DNA from: JAPSGM01 sp036556985 | GTDB lineage: Bacteria; Chloroflexota; Limnocylindria; QHBO01 | Assembly: GCA_036556985.1 (NCBI GenBank) | Contig: DATBIK010000037.1 | Location: 1 to 14,901 of the forward strand | Direction of reading: 5' to 3' | Length of the DNA: 14,901 bases | Shown here: positions 6,208-12,909 of the stretch, in pieces | How the letters are laid out: each line of letters begins with the position of its first letter | Numbering within the stretch: position 1 is the stretch's first letter | Notes under the pieces: model-generated | Databases searched by the model: none | What the model was told of the DNA's origin: nothing | Seen by the model: only the letters and a program-made list of their open reading frames with translations | Translations under genes and position numbers: made by a program

Positions 6208-7409
6208 GCGAGGACCACCCAGCCCAGCCCGGCCAGGACGATGAGGCAGACCATGGCCCACACCGCCACCGACGGCGCAACGGCATCGGCGAGCTGGCCG
6301 GCGAGCACGGTCGAGACCGCGATCATGAGTGTCACGAGGCCGTAGTCCAGGCTGAACAGGCGACCACGGATGGCGTCCGGCGTCGCGCGCTGGAGGCCCA
6401 GCGTCGACAGCGTCCACTGGCTCCCGCCGCCGAGGTGGGCGAGGAAGACGAGCGGCGCCGCCACCCACAGGCCCGGCGCCAGCGGGAAGATCGCATACGC
6501 GCTCGCCACGACCGCCAGGGAAAGGCCGATGCCTACCAGCAGCCCTCGGTCCGTGGTCCCCACCACCGCTCGCGCGATGAACGGGCCGGTGAGCGCCCCC
6601 AACCCGCGAGCGGCGAAGAGGAGGCCGATGCCGGCGTCGCCGGCGTCGAAGACGTCGGTCCCGAACACCGCCAGCAGCGCCACCACGCCGGTCCCCACGC
6701 CGAACGTCGTCTTCGACAAGAGGAACGAGGTCACCAGCCGGCTGCCGCGCGCGAACCGGATGGCGAGCCGCATTGCCTCGCCGACGCCCTCGTGCCGATG
6801 GCCCTGCCCCGCGCGGGCCTCCTGGAGCGGCCGCCGGATGCCCCAGATCAGCCACGCGGAGAGCCCGAAGGAGAGCGCGTTCACGACGAAGGCCACGTCC
6901 CGCCCGAGCACGACCGCGACGAGCCCGCCCAGGCCCGCGCCCACCGCCAGCATGGTGCCCCAGGCGGAGCCGATGAGGACGTTCGCCTCCGGCAGCCGCC
7001 GGCGATCGACGAGGTTCGGCAGCGCGGCCGAGGAGGTCGGCTCGAACACCGCCGCGCCCACCGCCAGCAGGGCGACGCAGGCGAAGGCGATCCACAGCGT
7101 CCCGCCATCGCGCGCCAGCAGGAAGCCGAGCGCCACCGGCACGCGGGCCAGGTCGGCGGCGATGAGCAACCGTCGCCGGTCGATCCGGTCGGCGAGGATA
7201 CCGGCCAGCGGCGCTGCCACCGCGAAGCCGCCGGTCTGGAGGACGAGGACGAGCGCGGCCAGCCCGGCGAGCCCGGTGAGCTCGAGCGCCAGTCCCAACA
7301 GGGCGACGGTCGCGAACCAGTCTCCGGCGAAGCTGATGAGCTGCGCCGCGTAGAGCCGGCCGAAGTCCGGGTTCTCGCGGAGCAGCGCAAGGTAGGGTCC
7401 GAATCGCAT
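6168..7409 (-). CDS. MFS transporter (EntS-like MFS_3 exporter type)
   Basis: This is a 413-residue major facilitator protein with about 10-12 hydrophobic segments in two halves, split by a hydrophilic loop near 195-215 (GQGHRHEG). The loop 2-3 MFS signature reads AGILADRIDRRRLL (69-82). The N-terminus (FGRLYAAQLISFAGDWF, 16-32), SSAALPNLVDRRRLPEAN and the half-repeat GLQRATPDAIRGRLFS match the MFS_3 type that includes the enterobactin exporter EntS. The substrate cannot be inferred. The ATG at 7409 has no Shine-Dalgarno sequence, but TAGCAT lies 9 nt upstream on the same strand, so a leaderless message is likely. The stop at 6168 lies inside the 3' end of the convergent methyltransferase (40-nt overlap). 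Confidence 0.92.
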   Translation of the reverse strand: MRFGPYLALLRENPDFGRLYAAQLISFAGDWFATVALLGLALELTGLAGLAALVLVLQTGGFAVAAPLAGILADRIDRRRLLIAADLARVPVALGFLLARDGGTLWIAFACVALLAVGAAVFEPTSSAALPNLVDRRRLPEANVLIGSAWGTMLAVGAGLGGLVAVVLGRDVAFVVNALSFGLSAWLIWGIRRPLQEARAGQGHRHEGVGEAMRLAIRFARGSRLVTSFLLSKTTFGVGTGVVALLAVFGTDVFDAGDAGIGLLFAARGLGALTGPFIARAVVGTTDRGLLVGIGLSLAVVASAYAIFPLAPGLWVAAPLVFLAHLGGGSQWTLSTLGLQRATPDAIRGRLFSLDYGLVTLMIAVSTVLAGQLADAVAPSVAVWAMVCLIVLAGLGWVVLAYPAWVAADSSQS

Positions 7410-7418
7410 CGGCCGCGC

Positions 7419-7424
7419 ATGCTA
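7419..7424 (-). promoter_or_regulatory. Putative -10 box of a leaderless transcript (MFS gene)
   Basis: On the minus strand TAGCAT lies 9 nt before the MFS start codon at 7409. No Shine-Dalgarno sequence intervenes. No good -35 hexamer is visible. Confidence 0.4.
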
Positions 7425-7515
7425 GCGCCTCCGGGCATCAGGCCCCCGGAAACGCGACGAAGGGCCCTTGCGTACCCGATGCGCCACGCGCAGGCTGCCG
7501 CGTGGAGGTGCACCG

Positions 7516-7674
7516 ATGGGCCAGACCGTCACGTACCGACAGTTGGTGCAGGTCGTCCTGCTGGCTGCCGGGGTCATCATCTTCCTCGCGGCGCTGAACA
7601 TGGCGTTCGGCATGCCGCACCCAGGCCCGACCTTCCAGATCATCCCCGACCCGGCCGGTCCGTTACCGTTCTAG
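7516..7674 (+). CDS. Small single-pass membrane protein, 52 residues
   Basis: This is a 52-codon frame with a near-ideal ribosome-binding site (GGAGGTG at 7504-7510, 5 nt before the ATG). The protein has a short polar start (MGQTVTYRQL), one membrane helix at about 9-31 (VQVVLLAAGVIIFLAALNMA) and a Pro-rich tail (FGMPHPGPTFQIIPDPAGP) ending in PF. No family is recognised. It starts 106 nt from the divergent MFS gene and stops 82 nt before the tRNA gene. The strong ribosome-binding site, hydrophobic helix and absence of a competing gene make it likely to be real. The function is unknown; it might be an accessory subunit or a small membrane regulator. Confidence 0.65.
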   Translation: MGQTVTYRQLVQVVLLAAGVIIFLAALNMAFGMPHPGPTFQIIPDPAGPLPF

Positions 7675-7717
7675 CGGGTCGCCAGGCATCGACACTGCGC
7701 CGCGGGCCGGGCGCTGC

Positions 7718-7746
7718 TTGTCCGGTCCGGCGGCGCTTGCTAGTCT
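7718..7746 (+). promoter_or_regulatory. Sigma-70-type promoter of tRNA-Met / tilS
   Basis: TTGTCC (7718-7723) is a -35 hexamer, followed 17 nt later by TAGTCT (7741-7746). A TG dinucleotide at 7738-7739 gives an extended -10. The predicted transcription start near 7753 is a few nucleotides ahead of the mature tRNA 5' end at 7757, as expected for a short tRNA leader. Confidence 0.75.
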
Positions 7747-7756
7747 TCATCCCCGT

Positions 7757-7831
7757 GGCGGAGTAGCTCAGTGGTAGAGCAGGGGACTCATAAGCCCTTG
7801 GCCGGTGGTTCGAATCCGCCCTCCGCTACCA
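7757..7831 (+). tRNA. tRNA-Met (anticodon CAU), elongator type, CCA encoded
   Basis: This is a 75-nt cloverleaf. The acceptor arm GGCGGAG pairs with CTCCGCT (7821-7827; the 1-72 pair is G-U). The D stem is GCTC/GAGC. The anticodon loop CTCATAA has CAT at 7789-7791. The T arm is GGTGG-TTCGAAT-CCGCC, followed by A73 and an encoded CCA (7829-7831). The G1-U72 acceptor end GGCGG...CCGCUACCA is usual for elongator tRNA-Met of Gram-positive-like bacteria. The initiator is excluded by the lack of a C1-A72 mismatch and of the three G-C pairs next to the loop. tRNA-Ile2(CAU) is less likely. The anticodon stem has an A-G mismatch at its last pair (7786/7794). The tilS frame overlaps this gene. Confidence 0.96.
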
Positions 7832-8781
7832 CCCCCCTTGCCTCCCTGGCCGATGCCGTCGACCGTGGCGCGCGCCGTCTCCGGCTGTCCGATGACGCCG
7901 CCCTCGTGCTGGCCGTCTCCGGCGGGGCCGATTCGATGGCGCTCCTGCATGGCGCGGCCGAGCTCGTGCGCGCGAGTCGGTGCGCGTGGCGCCTCAGCGT
8001 CGCCCACCTGGACCACGGTCTGCGCGACGACAGCGCTGATGACGCCACTTTCGTCGCCGACGCCGCCCGCGACCTCGACCTGCCGTTCGACGTGCGAAGG
8101 ACCGATGTTGCCGCGCTCGCCGCCGAGCGCGGCATCTCGCTCGAGGAAGCCGGACGCGAGGCGCGCTACGCGTTCCTCGCCGATCTGGCGGAGCGCGACG
8201 ATGCCCTCGTCGCGACGGCCCACACGCTCGACGACGCGTCCGAGACGGTGCTCATCAACCTGGTGCGCGGGAGCGGGCTGGCCGGCGCGCGGGGCATTCC
8301 GGCGCGCCGTGGCCGCGTCGTGCGGCCACTCCTCGGGGAGCGGCGCGCCACGCTCCGCGGGCTGCTCGATGCCGCGGGCCTGCCGTACCATGACGACCCG
8401 ACGAACGCCGACCCGGCGTACCTGCGCAACCGCGTCCGCGCCGAGCTCCTGCCGTTGATGGAGTCGCTTCGTCCGGGTGCCGCCGAGGGGCTCGCCCGGT
8501 TCGCCCGGCTCGCCGCGGACGACGACGACCTGCTCGACGCGCTCGCGTCCGCGGAGCTCGCCCGGCGCCACGCGCCGGACGGAGCCCTCGACTGGCAGGA
8601 CCCGCCGCCGCGCGCTCTCGGCCGCCGTGTCCTGCGGCTGGCGCTCGGCGAGCCGGCAGCGTCCGCGGAGCGCATCGAGGCACTTCTCGGGGCGGCCGAG
8701 GGCTCGCGCGGCGGCCTCACCATCGAGCTGGGCGCTGGCCGCAGCGCATCGGTCCGGGAGCGTCGCATCACGTTCGATTGA
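7771..8781 (+). CDS. tilS: tRNA(Ile)-lysidine synthetase TilS (start unresolved, overlaps tRNA-Met)
   Basis: TilS converts C34 of tRNA-Ile(CAU) to lysidine, switching its identity from Met to Ile. Motifs, numbered from the GTG at 7771, are the PP-loop SGGADS (50-55), HLDHGLRDDSADD (79-91), HTLDDASET (151-159), the basic loop GIPARRGRVVRPLL (175-188) and YHDDPTNADPAYLRNRVR (206-223). The C-terminus is short, lacking the extra tRNA-binding domain of the Escherichia coli enzyme. Homology begins about residue 24-30, just after the tRNA 3' end at 7831. No ATG, GTG or TTG exists in frame between 7832 and GTG 7906, which is too close to the PP-loop. Starts inside the tRNA are GTG 7771 (with GGAG 7 nt upstream) and TTG 7798; CTG 7846 is a non-standard option. 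Function is certain; the first residues are not. Confidence 0.93.
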   Translation: MVEQGTHKPLAGGSNPPSATTPLASLADAVDRGARRLRLSDDAALVLAVSGGADSMALLHGAAELVRASRCAWRLSVAHLDHGLRDDSADDATFVADAARDLDLPFDVRRTDVAALAAERGISLEEAGREARYAFLADLAERDDALVATAHTLDDASETVLINLVRGSGLAGARGIPARRGRVVRPLLGERRATLRGLLDAAGLPYHDDPTNADPAYLRNRVRAELLPLMESLRPGAAEGLARFARLAADDDDLLDALASAELARRHAPDGALDWQDPPPRALGRRVLRLALGEPAASAERIEALLGAAEGSRGGLTIELGAGRSASVRERRITFD

Positions 8782-8844
8782 GCCGGGGTTTGCCCTCGCG
8801 CGTACCAGTACCGGGTACCGGTCATGGGTGGCATCGGTCCTGCA

Positions 8845-8874
8845 TTGGTGGGGAGTCCGCCGCCCACCTATACT
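8845..8874 (+). promoter_or_regulatory. Sigma-70-type promoter of ftsH
   Basis: TTGGTG (8845-8850), an 18-nt spacer and TATACT (8869-8874) lie in the 180-nt gap after tilS. The predicted start near 8881 gives a 5' leader of about 80 nt before the ftsH GTG. The leader is GC-rich and contains the GGAGG at 8941-8945. Confidence 0.65.
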
Positions 8875-8961
8875 TGCCGGGCCTGCGGCATGCCGCGGGC
8901 GGACGGCCCGCCACGAACATCGCGGGTCGTCGACCACTACGGAGGCACGAAAGAACCAACC

Positions 8962-10950
8962 GTGAGCAGCCGACTCGTCCGCAACAGCGTCCTGCTCGTC
9001 GTCCTGGCCGTCTTTGGGCTCGCGCTGCTCTGGACCTACATGATCGACGGCGGGGGTCAGCCGGCGTACAGCTACAGCCAGTTCCTCACCGACCTCGGCG
9101 ACCCGACCGAGCGAGCCAAGATCGTGGAGATCACCATGGACGGCGATCGCCTGATCATCAACCCCGAGTCGGAGACGCCGAAGACGGCCATCGTGCCGCC
9201 GGGTTCTCAGGGGACCGCCGTCTACGAACAGATCTGCAGCGCCGCCGGCTTCGACACGACCGCGCAGTGCGCCAGCGAGATCGCCTTCAACCCGGTCGAG
9301 CCCAGCGCCGCGGGGCAGTGGGTGGGCCTGCTCATCACCGCGCTGCTGCCGGTGCTCCTCATCGGCGCATTCATCTTCTTCATGATGCGCCAGGCGCAGG
9401 GCACGAACAACCAGGCGATGAGCTTCGGCAAGAGCCGCGCCCGCATGTTCCTCGGCAACAAGACGGTCGTCACCTTCCAGGACGTGGCCGGCGTCGACGA
9501 GGCAAAGCAGGAGCTCACCGAAGTGGTCGAGTTCCTGAAGTACCCGGAGAAGTTCAACTCCCTCGGCGCGCGCATCCCGCGCGGCGTGCTGCTCGTCGGC
9601 CCGCCCGGCACCGGCAAGACGCTGCTCGCCCGGGCCGTGGCCGGCGAGGCGGGCGTGCCCTTCTTCTCGATCTCCGGCTCGGAGTTCGTGGAGATGTTCG
9701 TGGGCGTGGGCGCGAGCCGCGTGCGCGACCTGTTCGAGCAGGCCAAGCGCAACTCGCCATGCATCGTGTTCGTCGACGAGATCGACGCGGTCGGCCGCCA
9801 GCGCGGCGCCGGCCTGGGCGGCTCGCACGACGAGCGCGAGCAGACCCTGAACCAGATCCTGGTCGAGATGGACGGCTTCGACACGAACACGAACGTGATC
9901 GTGGTCGCCGCCACCAACCGGCCCGATGTCCTCGATCCCGCCCTCCTGCGCCCCGGCCGCTTCGACCGCCAGGTCGTGCTGGATCGGCCCGACATCAAGG
10001 GCCGCAAGGAGATCCTCAACGTCCACATCAAGGGCAAGCCCCTCGACAAGACGGTGGACGTCGAGGCCCTCGCCAGGCGCTCGCCGGGCTTCTCCGGCGC
10101 CGACCTCGCCAACCTCGTCAACGAGGCGGCGATCCTCGCCGCGCGCCGGAACAAGAAGAGCATCGGCATGGCCGAGTTCAACGAGGCCATCGACCGGGTG
10201 GTGGCAGGTCCGGAGCGTCGCAGCCGGATCATCACCGACGAGGAGAAGAAGATCATCGCCTACCACGAGGGCGGCCACGCCGTCGTGCAGCGGGTGCTCC
10301 CCAAGTGCGACCCCGTCACCAAGGTGACGATCGTGTCGCGCGGCATGGCCCTCGGCTACACGATGAGCCTCCCTCAGGAGGACCGATACCTCCACTCGAA
10401 GTCCGAGTTCGAGGACAAGATCGCCGGCATGCTCGGCGGGAACGTGGCCGAGACGATCGTGTTCGGCGACACCACCACCGGCTCCTCGAACGACATCGAG
10501 AAGGCCACGAACCTGGCGCGCGCGATGGTCACCCAGTACGGGATGAGCGAGAAGCTCGGCCCGCTGGCCTTCGGCAAGAAGGAGGAGATGGTCTTCCTCG
10601 GCCGCGAGATCAGCGAGCAGCGCAACTACTCCGACGAGGTGGCCGCCAAGATCGACGCCGAGGTGCGCGAGATCATCGACCGCGCCTACGATCGCGCGAC
10701 CGAGGCGCTCTCCGCGCACCGCGAGGTGCTCGACCGGTTGGCTGCGCTCCTCATCGAGAACGAGACGATCGAGTCGGAGGAGTTCGAGGCGCTGTTCGAG
10801 GGCATCCTGCCGCCGCGCGGCGAGAGCTCCCCGCGGCGCGCCGCCGAGGCGGGCGAGGAGCCGACCGATGCGCCGGAGGCCGGCGAGGCCGGCGAGGCGG
10901 GAGACGAGAAGCCGAAGCGCCGCCGCGGTCCTGCACCCCAGCCGGCCTAG
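8962..10950 (+). CDS. ftsH: ATP-dependent zinc metalloprotease FtsH
   Basis: This is a 662-residue membrane-anchored AAA+ protease that degrades misfolded membrane proteins and unstable regulators. It has membrane helices at about 8-28 and 120-142 with an extracytoplasmic domain between. AAA motifs are Walker A GPPGTGKT (213-220), pore loop FVGVG (246-250), Walker B VFVDEIDA (269-276) and the second region of homology with NRPDVLDPALLRPGRFDR (319-336). The zinc site is HEGGH (435-439, usually HEAGH), and Asp511 in NDIEKAT is the likely third ligand. The C-terminus has repeated AGEAGE units and a basic end (KPKRRR). The GTG at 8962 precedes the first helix directly. GGAGG lies 16 nt upstream, which is long. 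In-frame upstream codons to 8824 would add a non-family leader. A promoter precedes and a hairpin terminator follows. Confidence 0.97.
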   Translation: MSSRLVRNSVLLVVLAVFGLALLWTYMIDGGGQPAYSYSQFLTDLGDPTERAKIVEITMDGDRLIINPESETPKTAIVPPGSQGTAVYEQICSAAGFDTTAQCASEIAFNPVEPSAAGQWVGLLITALLPVLLIGAFIFFMMRQAQGTNNQAMSFGKSRARMFLGNKTVVTFQDVAGVDEAKQELTEVVEFLKYPEKFNSLGARIPRGVLLVGPPGTGKTLLARAVAGEAGVPFFSISGSEFVEMFVGVGASRVRDLFEQAKRNSPCIVFVDEIDAVGRQRGAGLGGSHDEREQTLNQILVEMDGFDTNTNVIVVAATNRPDVLDPALLRPGRFDRQVVLDRPDIKGRKEILNVHIKGKPLDKTVDVEALARRSPGFSGADLANLVNEAAILAARRNKKSIGMAEFNEAIDRVVAGPERRSRIITDEEKKIIAYHEGGHAVVQRVLPKCDPVTKVTIVSRGMALGYTMSLPQEDRYLHSKSEFEDKIAGMLGGNVAETIVFGDTTTGSSNDIEKATNLARAMVTQYGMSEKLGPLAFGKKEEMVFLGREISEQRNYSDEVAAKIDAEVREIIDRAYDRATEALSAHREVLDRLAALLIENETIESEEFEALFEGILPPRGESSPRRAAEAGEEPTDAPEAGEAGEAGDEKPKRRRGPAPQPA

Positions 10951-10972
10951 GGAACCCGTTCCGCACCAGCTC

Positions 10973-11001
10973 GAAGGCCCGGCCGCCAACGCCGGGCCTT
11001 C
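10973..11001 (+). terminator. Hairpin terminator after ftsH
   Basis: GAAGGCCCGG (10973-10982) and CCGGGCCTTC (10992-11001) form a perfect 10-bp stem with a 9-nt loop, 22 nt after the ftsH stop. There is no long T-run on the plus strand, so termination may be of the GC-hairpin type common in high-GC genomes. Confidence 0.7.
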
Positions 11002-11049
11002 TCGCTGCATAGCCCGATCGGGCCATACCTAGGCCTGGGGAGGGGGACG

Positions 11050-11055
11050 TATACT
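11050..11055 (+). promoter_or_regulatory. Putative -10 box of the DnaB-C-like ATPase operon
   Basis: TATACT stands between the ftsH terminator and the start at 11117, matching the -10 of the ftsH promoter exactly. The -35 region is not convincing. The leader would be about 55 nt. Confidence 0.5.
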
Positions 11056-11116
11056 CGCCGAACGTTGCGTCGCGTCACCGCGAGCGAGCGGCACGCGACC
11101 ATGGCCGAGCACGGAT

Positions 11117-12214
11117 ATGGAGCTGCCTGCACCCATGATCGACGAGCCCGTCGCCGGATCCGCACCGGCGACCGACTGGAGGCTGGAAGTGGGCGAGGGG
11201 ACCCTCGCGCCGCGCTCCGCCCTTGACGTCCTCACCAACCTGAACGAGCGCGTGGCCTCCGGCCAGGTCGACGAGTTCATGCCGATCGCCACCGGCTTCG
11301 TGCCCCTGGACAAGACGATCGGCGGTGGCCTGCGACCGGGTGAGCTCATGCTCATCGGCGGCGCGCAGGGCGCCGGCAAGACGACCATGGCGCTCCAGAT
11401 GGCGCGCAACATGGCGGCGTCGGGCCAGGCGACCGTCCTCTACGTGTGCTTCGAGCACGAGGAGGAGTACCTCATCCAGCGCATGATCGCCATGGAATCG
11501 GCGCTCGCCACCCTGCCGAAGAAGTCCGGCGCCGTGAAGATCCAGGACGTCAAGAAAGAGGTCCTGGGCAGCTACACGGCGGCGGCCGAGGCCGGGACGC
11601 AGGCCAAGCTCGGCACGAACCCGCGCCTTCGCCCCAGCCTGGAGCGGATCGCGCGCTACGGCAGCAATCTCTACCTGCTGCGCGGCACCGCCACCGGCTC
11701 GACCATCGACAACCTGCGCGCCCTCGTCGACGAGCATCGCGGCGAGGAGGAGCGGCGGCTGGTCCTCTTCGTCGACTACCTGCAGAAGGTGCCGGTCATC
11801 CCCGAGCCGGCGCTGGAGGAGGAGAAGGTCACGCGGATCGTCAGCGGCCTGAAGGACATCGCCCTGGCGCTCGAGGTGCCGGTGGTGGCCATCGTGGCGG
11901 CGGACCGCGAGGGCCTGAAGGCGAAGCGGCTGCGCAACCACCACCTGCGCGGCAGCAGCGCCATCAACTACGAGAGCGACATCATCCTCATCCTGAACGA
12001 CAAGTACCACATCGTCGCCAAGGTGAACATCGAGTTCAATCCGTACCAGGCCCAGCGCTACCGCGACTGGGTGGTGGCGACGGTGGAGAAGAACCGCGGC
12101 GGCCAGGACAACGTCGACCTGGAGTACGAGAAGCTCTTCGAGTACAGCTGCTTCGATCCGACCGGCCGCCAGACGGCCGAGAAGCTGATCGAGGAGCGGC
12201 TCTACAACGAGTAG
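11117..12214 (+). CDS. Stand-alone DnaB-C/RecA-like P-loop ATPase
   Basis: This is a 365-residue protein that matches the C-terminal ATPase half of replicative helicase DnaB but lacks the N-terminal DnaG-binding domain. Motifs are TGFVPLDKTIGGGLRPGEL (59-77), Walker A GGAQGAGKT (81-89), FEHEEEYLIQRM with a likely catalytic Glu (112-123), Walker B VLFVDYLQK (216-224) and a DnaB-like RGSSAINYESDIIL (278-291). It ends with VEKNRGGQDNVDLEYEK, like the DnaB arginine-finger region. An insertion at about 130-185 is unlike DnaB. The function is unknown; it may be a DNA-dependent ATPase or a KaiC/DnaB-like regulator. The start is uncertain: ATG 11117 has no Shine-Dalgarno sequence and ATG 11135 is an alternative. 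The J-domain gene follows after 23 nt, suggesting one operon. It is not the housekeeping dnaB. Confidence 0.8.
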   Translation: MELPAPMIDEPVAGSAPATDWRLEVGEGTLAPRSALDVLTNLNERVASGQVDEFMPIATGFVPLDKTIGGGLRPGELMLIGGAQGAGKTTMALQMARNMAASGQATVLYVCFEHEEEYLIQRMIAMESALATLPKKSGAVKIQDVKKEVLGSYTAAAEAGTQAKLGTNPRLRPSLERIARYGSNLYLLRGTATGSTIDNLRALVDEHRGEEERRLVLFVDYLQKVPVIPEPALEEEKVTRIVSGLKDIALALEVPVVAIVAADREGLKAKRLRNHHLRGSSAINYESDIILILNDKYHIVAKVNIEFNPYQAQRYRDWVVATVEKNRGGQDNVDLEYEKLFEYSCFDPTGRQTAEKLIEERLYNE

Positions 12215-12237
12215 CGGCCCCACACGAGGCCCCGTCG

Positions 12238-12675
12238 ATGGCTGTCACCGACCCGTACCGCGTGCTGCAGATCACCCCGACTGCGGAGCAGGAGGTGGTG
12301 CAGGCCGCCTTCCGCGCGCTCGCGCTGAAGTACCACCCCGACCGCGACACGACCGGCGAGGCCGCCCGGCGCATGGCCGAGCTGAACGAGGCGTACCGGC
12401 TCGTCCGGGATCCCGTCGCACGCGGCCAGTGGGACGCCGCGCAGGCGCGGACCAAGGGGGGTCGTGCGCCCACCCCGGGCGCTGTACCGCCACCGCCGAG
12501 GGCAACCGCTGCGGGCACGCGGCTCGAGTTCGGTCGCTACGCCGGCTGGACCCTGCGCGACCTCGCCCGCCGCGACCCCGATTACCTGCGCTGGCTGTCA
12601 CGCCACGCATCGGGGCTGCGCTACCGGACCGAGATCTACTCGATCCTGGGTCGGATGGGGAGCTCTGCGGCCTGA
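12238..12675 (+). CDS. J-domain protein with ExoX-C/DUF3820-like C-terminal domain
   Basis: This is a 145-residue two-domain protein. Residues 4-68 are a J domain: DPYRVLQITPTA, the HPD tripeptide at 33-35 (KYHPDRD) that stimulates Hsp70 ATPase, and ELNEAYRLVRDP. A Pro/Ala-rich linker (72-95) leads to FGRYAGWTLRDLARRDPDYL (98-117) and RWLSRHASG, which resembles the small DUF3820/ExoX C-terminal-like domain found on some nucleases. Glycine/phenylalanine and zinc domains of true DnaJ are absent, so it is a specialised co-chaperone or adaptor rather than DnaJ itself. The ATG has GAGG at 12226-12229, 8 nt upstream. It follows the ATPase gene by 23 nt, so the two are probably co-expressed. Confidence 0.85.
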   Translation: MAVTDPYRVLQITPTAEQEVVQAAFRALALKYHPDRDTTGEAARRMAELNEAYRLVRDPVARGQWDAAQARTKGGRAPTPGAVPPPPRATAAGTRLEFGRYAGWTLRDLARRDPDYLRWLSRHASGLRYRTEIYSILGRMGSSAA

Positions 12676-12909
12676 CGCCCGTCCGATGCGGCGCTTGATG
12701 GCCTTATTCTCACAATCCGGGGCTACCATCGCGTTCGGCTGCGAATCGTGACGTATTTTCCGCCAGACGGGTGATAGGCGACCAGATTGGCCCGTTCCGA
12801 GCGCTGAGCACGACATTTGCCCCTCCTGGTGAGAATTACGCGCCGAGTGGGCCGATCGCACCTTCGAGCCGCGCCTCTCAGCCACGCCTCACCCGCTAGG
12901 CTTGGACCG
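12676..12909. other. Intergenic region, less GC-rich, with a widely spaced inverted repeat
   Basis: This is 234 nt without a supported gene between the J-domain gene and the HAD gene. It is visibly less GC-rich than its surroundings (for example GACGTATTTTCCGCC). ATTCTCAC at 12706-12713 and GTGAGAAT at 12829-12836 are perfect 8-nt complements 115 nt apart. They could be paired operator half-sites, an RNA stem or chance. The right end holds the TAGGCT box of the HAD gene. No terminator hairpin was convincing. Confidence 0.4.
12897..12902 (+). promoter_or_regulatory. Putative -10 box of a leaderless transcript (HAD-thpR-LOG operon)
   Basis: TAGGCT lies 7 nt before the HAD start codon at 12910, with no Shine-Dalgarno sequence between. 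A -35 hexamer is not evident. Confidence 0.45.

Noticed and set aside
6435..7766. 443-codon plus-strand frame opposite the MFS gene
   Set aside because: Highly charged, repetitive Glu/Arg/Gly translation typical of an antisense GC-rich frame, and it runs into the tRNA promoter.
7757..7831. Possible tRNA-Ile2(CAU) rather than tRNA-Met
   Set aside because: The GGCGG...CCGCUACCA acceptor with G1-U72 is typical of elongator tRNA-Met in Gram-positive-like bacteria. The neighbouring tilS alone does not make it the TilS substrate.
7906..7908. GTG as the tilS start codon
   Set aside because: It would begin only four residues before SGGADS and remove the first strand and helix of the PP-loop domain.
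7768..11010. 1080-codon open frame antisense to tilS and ftsH
   Set aside because: Composition artefact of high-GC codon use opposite strongly conserved genes. The product is His/Arg/Val-rich low-complexity sequence without domains.
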